Origin: Sporosarcina beigongshangi
Lineage (GTDB): Bacteria; Actinomycetota; Actinomycetes; Actinomycetales; Micrococcaceae
DNA length: 64,000 nt
NCBI RefSeq assembly: GCF_016820535.1
Contig: NZ_JADHDY010000008.1
Span: 1 to 64,000 of the forward strand
Direction: 5' to 3'
Shown here: one piece after another, positions 1-12,231 of the stretch
Position numbering within the stretch: the first letter of the stretch is position 1
How the letters are laid out: every line of letters starts with the position of its first letter
Made by a program: the position numbers and the translations under genes
The notes under the pieces: generated by a model
Told to the model about the DNA's origin: nothing
What the model saw: the letters and a program-made list of their open reading frames with translations, nothing else
The model's database searches: none

Positions 1-150
1 GAACCACAAGGGCTAGCGGAGGTTTCTAAATGAGGCAACGACTCAGCTTCCCGGAGGTATTGCTATGAGGCAACAAGCGATGCCGGAAGCACCGCACAAC
101 GGGCCCATGCTTTTGGGCACGGATGCCGGGAACTGCTGCCCACATCACCG
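1..150. other. Window edge without recognisable gene
   Basis: No open frame of convincing length or family lies here. An 11-nt word TATGAGGCAAC / AATGAGGCAAC occurs twice (about 28-38 and 72-82), but nothing else supports a function. It is the 3' flank of the minus-strand permease gene and may hold its transcription end. Confidence 0.5.
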
Positions 151-1404
151 TCAGGCCCGACGGCGGATCCTGGCAAGGCGGTAGGCGGCACCTACGGCGA
201 AAACCGCCAGGCCAACGAACACTGCCTCAATGGGCAGTGTCGCCACGAGCACCACGCACGCCGCTGCGCCCAGCACTTGCAGCACCTTGGGGTAGCGGCG
301 GTCGGCCGCAGGCTGGGTGAAGGCGGCAAGGTTGGCCACGAGGTAGTACACCAGCACACCAAACGAGGAAAAGGCGATGGCCCCGCGCAGGTCCGCAAAG
401 GCGATGATCACGCAGATCACGGCACCCAGCACCAGCTCGGCGCGGTGCGGCACCTGGAATCGCGGGTGGATGGCGGCAAGCCAGTGCGGCAGATCACCCT
501 CCCTCGCCATGGCCAGCGTGGTGCGCCCCAGCCCGGCAACCAGTGCGAGCAACGCACCCAGGGAGGCCAGCGCCGCGCCAACCCGGACCACCGGGGCGGC
601 CCAGCCCCATCCTCCCGCAACCACGGCGTCGGCGAGCGGTGCAGCGGTGGAGGCAACGCCGTCGGGCCCCAAGGCAGCAAGCAGGGTGATGCCCACGATG
701 GCGTAAACCGCGGCGGCGATGGCCAGGGCCACGAGGATGGCTCGGGGAATGGTGCGCCGCGGGTCCCTGACCTCCTCGCCGAGCGTGGCGATCCGGGCGT
801 AGCCGGCAAAGGCGAAGAACAGCAGTCCGGCCGACTGCAGGATGCCGTACCAGCCGTGCGCGAGCAGCCCGCCGCCGGGCATGTTGCCAAGCGTTGCGCC
901 GCCACCCGCCCACACTGCGGCGACGGCAATGGCGAGGGCGGCCAGCACTGCCGCTACGATGATCCGGGCCAGGCCTGCGGTGCGGCTCACGCCCCGATAG
1001 TTGACGGCCACGAGGAGTACGACGGCGGCAATCGCCACCGGGCGCTCCCACCCGGGCGGGGCGGCGTAGGCGGCAAAGGTCATGGCCATGGCGGCGCTGC
1101 TGGCGGTCTTGCCCACCACGAAGCCCCAGCCTGCCAGGAAGCCGGGCCACGGCCCCAGCTGCTCGCGGCCGTAGATGTAGGTGCCGCCGGAGGTGGGGTA
1201 GGCGGCGGCCAGCTGGGCGGAGGAGGTGGCATTGCAGTAGGCGACGAACGCGGCAACGGCCAGGCCGAGCAGCAATCCCGAGCCGGCAGTCTGGGCTGCC
1301 GGGGTGAAGGCGGCGAAAACACCGGCGCCGATCATGGAGCCGAGCCCGATCACGACGGCGTCGACGGTGCCGAGCCGGCGGGCAAGCCCCGGGGTATTGG
1401 TCAT
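151..1404 (-). CDS. APC-family amino acid permease
   Basis: A 417-residue polytopic membrane protein of the amino acid-polyamine-organocation superfamily, expected to import an amino acid by proton symport. The first membrane segment carries the family-typical GSMIGAGVF stretch close to the N-terminus, and hydrophobic segments recur along the chain in a pattern fitting about 12 helices. I chose the ATG at 1404 rather than an upstream start at 1494, because a GGAAGG ribosome binding site lies 10 nt upstream and the extension would run through the repeat array. The gene stands alone between the window edge and a repeat region, so the substrate cannot be inferred from context. Confidence 0.85.
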   Translation of the reverse strand: MTNTPGLARRLGTVDAVVIGLGSMIGAGVFAAFTPAAQTAGSGLLLGLAVAAFVAYCNATSSAQLAAAYPTSGGTYIYGREQLGPWPGFLAGWGFVVGKTASSAAMAMTFAAYAAPPGWERPVAIAAVVLLVAVNYRGVSRTAGLARIIVAAVLAALAIAVAAVWAGGGATLGNMPGGGLLAHGWYGILQSAGLLFFAFAGYARIATLGEEVRDPRRTIPRAILVALAIAAAVYAIVGITLLAALGPDGVASTAAPLADAVVAGGWGWAAPVVRVGAALASLGALLALVAGLGRTTLAMAREGDLPHWLAAIHPRFQVPHRAELVLGAVICVIIAFADLRGAIAFSSFGVLVYYLVANLAAFTQPAADRRYPKVLQVLGAAACVVLVATLPIEAVFVGLAVFAVGAAYRLARIRRRA

Positions 1405-1474
1405 GGTCTTGGTACCTTCCGCTGTGTCATCGAACCACGGTAGCCGCATCAGGTGAACCCGCAGTAAACAATCC

Positions 1475-1626
1475 CTCTCGCAGCAATGGTGCAATTTTCG
1501 GAAACGCTATCGCACCAACTGCGAGAGCGTTTCCGGGAAACCAGCCATTGCCGCGAGAGGGATCCCGGGAAACCAGCCATTGCTGCGAGAGGGATCCCGG
1601 AAAACCGGCCATTGCTGCGAGAGCGT
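1475..1626. repeat. Intergenic array of 32-nt repeat units
   Basis: Three complete 32-nt tandem units (1521-1552, 1553-1584, 1585-1616) plus a partial fourth share GCGAGAG and CCATTGC cores. Two inverted-orientation units start at 1475 and 1507, also exactly 32 nt apart. The junction makes a hairpin: GGAAACGCTATCGCA (1500-1514) against TGCGAGAGCGTTTCC (1520-1534), 15 bp with one mismatch and a 5-nt loop. The same unit and period recur at 14292-14447. There are no unique spacers between units, so it is not a CRISPR array. Confidence 0.85.
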
Positions 1627-1627
1627 T

Positions 1628-2653
1628 CTATTTGGCGGAGGGAAGGGTGAGCGTCATGGTGGTGCCGGACGGGCCCGTCCCGGTCACCTCGACGGTTCCG
1701 CCCGCAGCCGTTGCGATTTCGCGGACCAGTGCCAGTCCCAGACCGTAGCTGCGCCGGCCCCCTGCCGGGGCTTCACTGCTGTGGGCAAAGCGGTCAAACA
1801 CCCGGGAGGGCTCGATCCCGGTGATGCCGCTGCCGGTGTCGGCAACCGTGACAGACACCCAGCGTCCGGACTGGGCCACGGCCACCGTGACGGATCCGCC
1901 GGCCGGGGTGTGGTTCAGTGCGTTGTCCACCAAGCCCAAGACGGCCCGGCGCAAACTGTTGGCCGCAATGCAAACCCGGGGTCCGCCGTCGTCCCCAATG
2001 CAAGCGTCCCCGGCACTCCCGTCCCCGGCGGCCAGGGAAATGCCGCGGGAGGCGGCCAGGTCCTGCAGCCCGGCCACGGCCTGGGCGACCACCGGGCCCG
2101 CAGTGAGAGGTTCTGCCGGGTCCCCGGCATCGCCTGTTGCGGCCAGCAGGAGTTCCTGGACGGTGTCAGTCAGCGAGGCCGTGTCTTGGCGGACCTGGGC
2201 GAGGATGCGGGCGGCGTCGCTGCCGGGCTCCACCTTGAGTTCGGCGAGCTGGACGCGGGCGTCGAGGATGGCCAGCGGTGTCCGCAGCTCGTGGCTGGCA
2301 TCCTGGACGAAGCGGCGCTGCATCTCGAGGGCGCGGCCCACGGGGCGGATGGCGCTGCGGGCGCTGAGCCAGCCGATTGCGCCGGCGGCCAGAATCCCGG
2401 CGAATCCGGCCAGTGCCATGGCCTTGAGCATGTCGTTGGATTCAACGTAGACGCGGTCGGCGGCGTTCGCCGCTGCGGCATCCGGGTGGTGGGAGAGGTA
2501 GAGCATGTACAGGGCGGCGGCGATGATGACCAGCACCACCATGAGGGCGGCGGCCACGGCAATGCGCAGCCCCACAGTGACGGCTGCCCGGCGCAGTTGC
2601 GGGGAGTCGGCGGAGGCGGCGGGGGGAGCGGCAGGGCGCCTGACCGCACTCAT
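1628..2653 (-). CDS. Two-component sensor histidine kinase
   Basis: A 341-residue membrane histidine kinase. Two hydrophobic segments (about residues 30-53 and 77-97) bracket a short extracytoplasmic loop of only about 25 residues. They are followed by a dimerisation/phosphoacceptor domain with DASHELRTPL (His121), then an ATPase domain with the N box LVDNALNHTP (Asn244), a DTGSGI G1 box and a GLGLALV G2 box. The small sensor loop suggests intramembrane or membrane-proximal sensing. The start codon overlaps the response regulator stop by 4 nt (ATGA), so the pair is translationally coupled. It is the last gene of the PAP2-DedA-regulator-kinase operon. Confidence 0.92.
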   Translation of the reverse strand: MSAVRRPAAPPAASADSPQLRRAAVTVGLRIAVAAALMVVLVIIAAALYMLYLSHHPDAAAANAADRVYVESNDMLKAMALAGFAGILAAGAIGWLSARSAIRPVGRALEMQRRFVQDASHELRTPLAILDARVQLAELKVEPGSDAARILAQVRQDTASLTDTVQELLLAATGDAGDPAEPLTAGPVVAQAVAGLQDLAASRGISLAAGDGSAGDACIGDDGGPRVCIAANSLRRAVLGLVDNALNHTPAGGSVTVAVAQSGRWVSVTVADTGSGITGIEPSRVFDRFAHSSEAPAGGRRSYGLGLALVREIATAAGGTVEVTGTGPSGTTMTLTLPSAK

Positions 2654-3321
2654 TCGGCGTCGCCGATCTGGTAGCCCAGCCCGTGCACGGTCCGGACCAC
2701 GGATTTGGACACCTTCTTGCGCAGGTAGTGCACATAGGTGTCGACGACGGTGGGGGAGTCGCCTGCATGGAACAGGCCGGCCAGCAGTTCCGCCCGGGTG
2801 AACACCTTGTCAGGGTGCCCCGCGAGCAGGGCCAGCAGCTCGCTCTCCTTCGCGGTCAGGCCCACCAGGCCGCCATAGGGCGAGCGCAGCGAACGGTTGG
2901 CCGGGTCGAACAGCCAACCGCCCACGTCCAGCAGCGGATCGGCAGGCGCGAAACTGCGGGTCATGGCACGCAGCCGCGCCCTCAACTCACCCGCATCGAA
3001 CGGTTTGGACATGTAGTCGTTCGCCCCGGCGTCGAGCCCCTCAATCTTGTCCGCCGTGGCGCCCAGCGCCGTGAGGATGATGGCAGGGGTTCCGATGCCC
3101 TTGCGCCGCAGCGCCGACACCAGCGACAGCCCGTCCAGCAGGGGCAGCCCGCGGTCCACCACCAGGGCATCCCACGATTCCGTCAGGGCCAGATGCAGGC
3201 CGCGCTGGCCGTCGGCGGCGAGCTGGACGTTGTAGTCGGCGGCCAGCAGCTCGGCGATGAGCGGGCCGAGGGCGGGGTCGTCCTCCACCAACAGCAGCCG
3301 CGGCAGTTCAGGGGTGTGCAT
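2650..3321 (-). CDS. OmpR/PhoB-family response regulator
   Basis: A 223-residue response regulator. The receiver domain has the acidic pair in LLVEDDPALG, the phosphoacceptor Asp56 in VVDRGLP, and the conserved lysine in SKPF. The C-terminal half is a winged-helix DNA-binding domain of the OmpR type (LTAKESELLALLAGHPDKVF). The ATG at 3321 is the natural start; an upstream extension has no homology and would lie inside dedA. The gene overlaps dedA by 14 nt and the kinase by 4 nt. A direct repeat with 11-bp period upstream of the operon (4936-4956) is the type of site such regulators bind, which suggests autoregulation. Confidence 0.93.
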   Translation of the reverse strand: MHTPELPRLLLVEDDPALGPLIAELLAADYNVQLAADGQRGLHLALTESWDALVVDRGLPLLDGLSLVSALRRKGIGTPAIILTALGATADKIEGLDAGANDYMSKPFDAGELRARLRAMTRSFAPADPLLDVGGWLFDPANRSLRSPYGGLVGLTAKESELLALLAGHPDKVFTRAELLAGLFHAGDSPTVVDTYVHYLRKKVSKSVVRTVHGLGYQIGDAE

Positions 3322-4054
3322 GCTCTTTATTGTCCCCCGTGGGCTCCTCCGCCGGTGCGGACGGCGCGGATCCGGCGCGGCGGCGCTTGAGCAGGAAGCT
3401 GGCGACGGCCGGGAGGACGGACACCAGGACAAGGGCGACGGCGATCACGTCGATGTTTTTGGCCACGACTTCATAGTGGCCCAGCCAGGTGCCGAGGAGG
3501 GTGATGGAGACGGACCAGCCCAGGGCACCTGCCACGTTCCACAGGGTGAACTTTCGGTGGTCGTAGTTCGCGACACCGGCCACCAGCGGCATGTAGGTGC
3601 GCACCACGGGGACGAAGCGGGCCAGGACGATGGCCCAGCCGCCGTGCTTGGCAAAGAACACCTCGGTCTCCGCAAGGTACTTGGTTTTGAGGATCCGGGC
3701 GTCGTCCTTGAACCAGCGGCGGCCAAACTTGCGGCCCAGCAGGTAGCCCACCTGGTCGCCCGCCACTGCGGCCAGCACCACGACGCCGATCAGGACAGGG
3801 AGGGCCAAATTCAGCTGGTTGTGCAGCAGGCCCGCCGTGAAGAGCAGCGAGTCCCCGGGAAGGAAAGGGAAGAGGAGGCCGGATTCAATGAAGACAATCA
3901 GGGCGACGACGGCCAGGGCGGCCGGCCCCAGCCCGTTCAGCAGCGCGGCCGGATCCATGGCGGCCAGCAGCCCGGATGGAACCGAAGCCGGGATGGACGC
4001 GGGGATGGCGGCGTGGGCGGCGGCGGGAAGGACATCAGACAGTGTGTGCAGCAC
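3308..4054 (-). CDS. DedA-family membrane protein
   Basis: A 248-residue integral membrane protein of the DedA/SNARE-associated (VTT) family. The family-typical FLPGDSLLF stretch follows the first hydrophobic segment, with further conserved patches around GDQVGYLLGRKFGRRWF and ARFVPVVRT. DedA proteins are linked to lipid scrambling, undecaprenyl-phosphate recycling and resistance to membrane-active agents. The gene sits between a PAP2 lipid phosphatase and a two-component system, which fits a role in lipid-carrier turnover or envelope stress. The C-terminal 25 residues are polar and probably cytoplasmic. Confidence 0.9.
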   Translation of the reverse strand: MLHTLSDVLPAAAHAAIPASIPASVPSGLLAAMDPAALLNGLGPAALAVVALIVFIESGLLFPFLPGDSLLFTAGLLHNQLNLALPVLIGVVVLAAVAGDQVGYLLGRKFGRRWFKDDARILKTKYLAETEVFFAKHGGWAIVLARFVPVVRTYMPLVAGVANYDHRKFTLWNVAGALGWSVSITLLGTWLGHYEVVAKNIDVIAVALVLVSVLPAVASFLLKRRRAGSAPSAPAEEPTGDNKEHAHP

Positions 4055-4066
4055 GGGAGGCCTCAG

Positions 4067-4885
4067 TTAGAGTTTCGGGCGGAGTGAAGAATTACTGCTC
4101 CCGCGTTCCAGCGCAGGCCCGTCGGACGGGGAGCGGTGCGCGGGGCGGCCGGCGGGCTCCACACCCAAAAAACGTGGCCAGCGGATGCGGGCCACCACGG
4201 GGCTGAGCCAACCATTCCACACCCCGGCAAACAGGAACACGGCGGCGCTCGCAGCCAGGAAGGACGCGGCAACATCGGTGGGGTAGTGAACACCCACGTA
4301 CAGCCTCGACCAGGCCACCACCACAGGCACCAGGAATGCCAGGACGAGGGCCAGGCGGGCCCAGCGTGTGCGGCGCAGCAGGTACCAGGAAGCCCATGCC
4401 AGGCCCACGGCCAGGGCGACATGGCCGCTGGGGAAGCTGTTGGAACCGGTCTCCGGGGCCAGGGGGTCAAACAGTAGGGCCGGGTTGGGCCGTTGGCGCT
4501 CCACAATGGCCTTGAAGAACTGGCTGGACAGCCACCCCGACATCGCAACGCCGCCGAAGGCGACCGCATTGACGGGCGCCTTGCGGACCAACAGCAGGAA
4601 CAGGCACACGGCGGCAATCAACACCAGCCCGCCCGCCGGTGAAAACACCTTGTCGAGGGTCATGGACAGCACCGTCAGCACACCCACATGGCTGCGGCTG
4701 AACTGCTGGTCCACCGTGAATTCCTCCGCCGTAAACCCGGGCGTAAACGAGACCGTGAACCCCAGAGCCAGCACCGCGGCCGACAGCAACGCCACCCACA
4801 GCCCCCAAAAGGGAAGTAGCGGCAGCACGGCGAGCCGGGAGCGGGAGGAGGTGCCGGCGTCGTGCTTGGAAGGGGGAACGCCCAT
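4067..4885 (-). CDS. PAP2-family membrane phosphatase
   Basis: A 272-residue type 2 phosphatidic acid phosphatase. All three active-site motifs are visible: the K-x6-RP element in KAIVERQRP, the PSGH element in SFPSGHVAL, and the SR-x5-H-x3-D element in SRLYVGVHYPTD. Hydrophobic segments fit about six helices with the active site outside the membrane. Substrates in this family include undecaprenyl pyrophosphate and phosphatidic acid. I chose the ATG at 4885 because AAAGGA precedes it by 7 nt; starts further upstream have no such site and run into the regulatory repeat. It is the first gene of the four-gene operon. Confidence 0.9.
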   Translation of the reverse strand: MGVPPSKHDAGTSSRSRLAVLPLLPFWGLWVALLSAAVLALGFTVSFTPGFTAEEFTVDQQFSRSHVGVLTVLSMTLDKVFSPAGGLVLIAAVCLFLLLVRKAPVNAVAFGGVAMSGWLSSQFFKAIVERQRPNPALLFDPLAPETGSNSFPSGHVALAVGLAWASWYLLRRTRWARLALVLAFLVPVVVAWSRLYVGVHYPTDVAASFLAASAAVFLFAGVWNGWLSPVVARIRWPRFLGVEPAGRPAHRSPSDGPALERGSSNSSLRPKL

Positions 4886-4935
4886 GGCGGGATCCTTTCG
4901 CGTGGAGTGTTGCTTTCCTCCACTGTCCCGCACGG

Positions 4936-4956
4936 CCATTAAGAATTCTCTAAGAA
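4936..4956 (-). promoter_or_regulatory. PmrA/BasR-like direct repeat upstream of the PAP2-DedA-two-component operon
   Basis: On the minus strand two identical TTCTTA half-sites (4956-4951 and 4945-4940) are separated by GAGAA, giving an 11-bp period, and end about 50 nt before the PAP2 start. OmpR-family regulators bind such direct repeats, and the arrangement resembles the enterobacterial PmrA box (CTTAA-type half-sites with 11-bp period). That the regulator encoded in this operon binds here is inference. I could not place a clear -10 box. Confidence 0.55.
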
Positions 4957-4992
4957 ATCCCCGGCCGAAACTCTTGGCCATTCTCCAGGGTG

Positions 4993-5037
4993 TTTTCGCC
5001 AACGCCGCAGCAATGGGTGATGCGGCGTTGGCGAAAA
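4993..5037. terminator. 17-bp perfect hairpin between the PAP2 operon promoter and lacZ
   Basis: TTTTCGCCAACGCCGCA (4993-5009) is perfectly inverted at 5021-5037 around an 11-nt loop. It lies 3' of the minus-strand lacZ gene and probably ends its operon. There is no separate U-tract, so it would be a U-less hairpin of a kind common in actinobacteria. A third partial copy (GATGCGGCGTTGGG) lies at about 5050-5064. The loop side contains GCAGCAATGG, also the core of the 32-nt repeat family, so it may be a relative of that element. Confidence 0.6.
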
Positions 5038-5064
5038 GGGGGCGTTATGTGATGCGGCGTTGGG

Positions 5065-9055
<3,991 letters not shown>

Positions 9056-9059
<4 letters not shown>

Positions 9060-10033
9060 GATGACTTCCTATTCGTGAACGCCAGGAAAGCGAAGGAGAG
9101 CGCGAAAGCGACCAGGGCGATGAGCACGGCCTGGGCGGCGGCCACGTTGTAGTCGTTGTACGCAAAGGCTGTGGTGTAGGCGCTCAGGTTCGGCGTGTAC
9201 TGGCTGTCAATTGCCGGGGACACTGTCTTGAGGACCTGCGGTTCGGCAAACAACTGGAGGGTGCCGATGATGGAGAAGATGGTGGTCAGCACCAGGGCCG
9301 GCTTGATCAGCGGCAGTTGGATGGCCAGCGCCACCTTGACGGGGGATGCGCCGTCCATTTTGGCCGCTTCGTACACCTCGGCGGGGATGGCCTTGAGCTG
9401 GGCGATGATGATGAGCATGTTGTAGCCGGTGTAGCTCCACGTGACAATGTTCGCGATCGACCACAGCACGGTGCTCGGCCCCAGGAAATCGGGTGACAGG
9501 CCGAACCAGCCGGCAATGTCGATCAACGGGCTCAGGCCGGGAACATACATGAAGGACCAGAGGATCGTGGCGATCACGCCCGGCACGCCGTACGGCAGGA
9601 AATAGGCTGCACGGAAGAACGCAGGCCACCGGGCCGAGGCTGACTCCAGCAGCAGCGCCAAAATGGTGGCCATGATGATCATGACCGGGACCTGCACCAC
9701 GCCGAAAAGGAGCATGCGGCCCATGGAGGCGACGAAGTTTCCATCTGCCAGTGCCTGCGCGTAGTTGGAGAAACCGGCAAATTTGCTCGTGATGCCGGCC
9801 TCGCCAAACAGGCCGCTGCGCGTGACCTTGGTGAAGCTGGAGAGCAGGGCGGCCAGGATGGGCAGGATGAATGTCAGGATGAAGAGGGCGAGGAAGGGTG
9901 CCAGCAGCAGCCAAGGGGCGCGTTCGACGGCGGACGTGCGCCTGCCGCTGCCCCGTTGGCCGGTGTTGGGCGTGCGTCCGGGACGGGCCGCTGCTGCGCC
10001 GGCGGGATCGGTCCTTGTGGGAGGGGTGGTCAT
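9056..10033 (-). CDS. Sugar ABC transporter permease, MalF type
   Basis: A 325-residue permease subunit pairing with the MalG-type protein. An EAA loop reads EAAKMDGASPVKVALAIQLP. About 40 N-terminal residues are polar and cytoplasmic, followed by the first membrane helix (LLLAPFLALFILTFILP). The start at 10033 is supported by the ATGA overlap with the binding-protein gene; an upstream extension would run antiparallel through that gene's end and is not credible. It is likely specific for a beta-galactoside because the operon ends with lacZ. Confidence 0.93.
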
Positions 10034-11367
10034 GCCGATTCCTTCCTGATGCTCAAGCCGCTGTTCTTGAAAACGGTCATGATTTTCTGTTCCGCGTCGA
10101 CCACGGTGTCCACGAGGCTGGTTCCGGAGGCCTTGAACCGGAACCCGTCGCTGAGGATGTTGAACGACTGCTGCTGGGAGGGCCACCAGGACCACTGGGT
10201 GTTTTGCTCAAGCGCCGCCGGGGCGAAGATGTCCTGGTTGTAGTTTTGGCCGCTGAAAAACTCCGACGGCTGTTGGCGCGCGGTGCCAATGACGTCCGTC
10301 GCGGGCGACCAGCCGATGCCGCAATGCTCGATCTCGGCATCCACGCCTTGTTGGGTGGAGGTCAGCCAGGCTGCGAACTCCAGGGATTCGCGCGGATGCC
10401 TGCTGTTGGCCAGGACGGACACGGCCGAGCCGCCCAGGTAGCTGGAGCCGAAACCGGACGCACCCCAACGGGGCATGGCCGCAACTTTCCACTTGCCCGC
10501 ACCGCCGCTGATGCCCTTGACGAGCGCGTCTCCCCAGCTGGCCGAGGTCAATGAGGCGATTTCGCCCTTGCCCGCGGCTGCAAACCAGCCCGGGGAGTAG
10601 GCGCCAAAATCGGTCTGGACGAGATCCTGGTCGATGGCCTGGTCGAAGAAACGGGCAACCTTCATGGTCGCGTCGTCGGTCATGTTGATGATCCAGCCGT
10701 CCGCGTCGGCCCGGAACCATTGGGCGCCAGCCTGGGCGGCCAGGGCTGTGAAGAAGCCGGCCTCTGCGAGCGGAAAGCAGTCCATATAGCTCTTGGCTTT
10801 GCGAAGCTCGGCGGCCACCTGGGCCCACTCGTCCCAGGAGGTGGGGGCGGTGGCGCCCACCTTGTCCAGGATTTCGGGCTGGTAGAACGTGGCCATGGGG
10901 CCCGAGTCCTGGGGGATGCCGTACACGCCGCCCGCATAGCTCGACTGGCTCCACAGCGTCTTGTCGTAGCGGCCGGCGAACTCATCGGCGCCGTAGCGGG
11001 TCAGGTCCACCAGCCCGTTGACCATCATGAAGGACGGGATGACGCCGTACTCCACATGGGCAAGGTCGGGCCCGCCCCCTGCGGCCAGCGCGGAGTACAG
11101 CTTGGGGTAGCCGCCCTGGTTGCCGCCGGGGATCCACACTGTCTTGACCTGCACATTCGGGTTTGCGGCGTTCCAGATGTCCGCCACCGGCTGCAGGTTC
11201 TTGAGCCAGGACCAGTATTCAATGGTGATCTTTTGGCCGGGGACCGAGGCAATGGTTGGTGCAACGTTTACGGACCGGGTTCCCGGCGTGGCGCAACCGG
11301 ACAGCAGTCCGAGCGCGGCCGTGCCGAGGCCGGCGTGCAGCAGTTGCCTTCGTGATATGCGTGGCAT
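10030..11367 (-). CDS. Sugar ABC transporter solute-binding lipoprotein
   Basis: A 445-residue extracellular binding protein of the family 1 (MalE-like) class that captures the sugar and delivers it to the permeases downstream. The N-terminus has twin arginines (SRRQLL) followed by a hydrophobic stretch and the lipobox LLSGC (Cys25), suggesting Tat-exported lipoprotein maturation. I chose the ATG at 11367, which is directly followed by this signal; the longer frame to 11499 lacks one. The tryptophan- and aromatic-rich mature region is usual for carbohydrate binding. It is the first gene of the operon and divergent from a TetR regulator. Confidence 0.93.
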   Translation of the reverse strand: MPRISRRQLLHAGLGTAALGLLSGCATPGTRSVNVAPTIASVPGQKITIEYWSWLKNLQPVADIWNAANPNVQVKTVWIPGGNQGGYPKLYSALAAGGGPDLAHVEYGVIPSFMMVNGLVDLTRYGADEFAGRYDKTLWSQSSYAGGVYGIPQDSGPMATFYQPEILDKVGATAPTSWDEWAQVAAELRKAKSYMDCFPLAEAGFFTALAAQAGAQWFRADADGWIINMTDDATMKVARFFDQAIDQDLVQTDFGAYSPGWFAAAGKGEIASLTSASWGDALVKGISGGAGKWKVAAMPRWGASGFGSSYLGGSAVSVLANSRHPRESLEFAAWLTSTQQGVDAEIEHCGIGWSPATDVIGTARQQPSEFFSGQNYNQDIFAPAALEQNTQWSWWPSQQQSFNILSDGFRFKASGTSLVDTVVDAEQKIMTVFKNSGLSIRKESA

Positions 11368-11477
11368 GGCCTGCTCTCTCACTTCGTTGTGTTGGGGGTC
11401 CGGCGGCCTGCCTTGGGTAAACCAGGAAGGTTCGGAACGCCCGCTTTTAGGGACGGAAGAAAAGTTACCACAAATCT

Positions 11478-11491
11478 CGAGTGAGTACTCG
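11478..11491. promoter_or_regulatory. Inverted repeat in the divergent lac-operon/tetR region
   Basis: CGAGTGAGTACTCG has 5-bp inverted arms around a 4-nt centre and sits 110 nt before the binding-protein gene and 45 nt before tetR. It is a candidate operator for the adjacent regulator. No experimental or family-specific consensus supports it. Confidence 0.35.
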
Positions 11492-11510
11492 AATTTCAAT
11501 GAGGTTGCTC

Positions 11511-11535
11511 GGAATGTGGGCTAAGCTGACATTCC
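11511..11535. promoter_or_regulatory. Candidate TetR autoregulatory operator abutting the tetR start
   Basis: GGAATGT (11511-11517) and ACATTCC (11529-11535) form perfect 7-bp inverted arms with an 11-nt centre, ending at the base before the tetR ATG. The centre contains TAAGCT (11522-11527), a TANNNT -10 candidate 8 nt before the start, so a bound dimer would block transcription of a probably leaderless tetR mRNA. Confidence 0.5.
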
Positions 11536-12144
11536 ATGACCACCACCCCAGCCGCCCCCACCTCCAAGCGCGGACCCTATGCCAAGTCCAAGCAGCGGAG
11601 GGAGAGCATCGTCACCGCCGCCCATGAAGTATTTGCCGCACGCGGCTACCGGGGCGGCTCGCTGCAGGACGTGGCAGACAAGGTGGGTATGAGCCAGACA
11701 AGCCTGCTGCACTACTTCCCGTCCAAGAGCGATCTGCTGCTGGCTGTGCTGAACTGGCGTGACACCGTCACGGGCGGCGGGCATCCCCGGGATCCGGAGG
11801 AATCGCTGGTGGACGCAGTGGTCCGCCAGGCACGCTTCAATGAAACCGTGCCCGGAGTCATTGAGCTCTACGCGGTGTTGTGTGCCGAGTCGATCACCGA
11901 CAACCATCCGGGCCTGGATTTCTTCACCGAACGTTACGAAAGGTTGCGCCGCAGTTACCTCAGGGCATTCTCGGCGCTCGCCGACGAAGGCCGGCTGCGT
12001 CCGGGCGTGGATCCGGCGCGGGCCGCGGCCAGCCTGATCGCCCTGTGGGACGGCATTCAGACGCAGTGGCTCATGGCCCCGGACAGCGTTGACATGGCCG
12101 GCTGCCTGCGCGGGTACCTTGAACTGGTCATCCTTCCGGAATAG
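11536..12144 (+). CDS. TetR-family transcriptional regulator
   Basis: A 202-residue regulator with an N-terminal TetR helix-turn-helix (about residues 18-62; RGGSLQDVADKVGMSQTSLLHYF) and an all-helical ligand-binding C-terminal half. It is divergent from the beta-galactoside operon and most likely controls it in response to a sugar or metabolite. Sugar operons of this kind are more often paired with LacI-type regulators. No Shine-Dalgarno sequence is visible before the ATG, which fits a leaderless mRNA. Confidence 0.9.
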   Translation: MTTTPAAPTSKRGPYAKSKQRRESIVTAAHEVFAARGYRGGSLQDVADKVGMSQTSLLHYFPSKSDLLLAVLNWRDTVTGGGHPRDPEESLVDAVVRQARFNETVPGVIELYAVLCAESITDNHPGLDFFTERYERLRRSYLRAFSALADEGRLRPGVDPARAAASLIALWDGIQTQWLMAPDSVDMAGCLRGYLELVILPE

Positions 12145-12179
12145 GGCCAACGTATGTTTGGGCCCATGCGCCCGAGGGA

Positions 12180-12215
12180 CCCAAAGTGCAGACGCATCAG
12201 CTGCTGCACTTTGGG
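12180..12215. terminator. Bidirectional terminator between convergent tetR and ybdK-like genes
   Basis: CCCAAAGTGCAG (12180-12191) is perfectly inverted at 12204-12215 around a 12-nt loop. The two flanking genes converge on it. There is no strong T-tract on either side. Confidence 0.7.
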
Positions 12216-12231
12216 AGGGCGTGGGTGGGGA

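Noticed and set aside
1475-1626. CRISPR-like array from regularly spaced repeats
   Set aside because: Units are contiguous 32-nt tandem copies in two orientations without unique spacers, and there are no cas genes.
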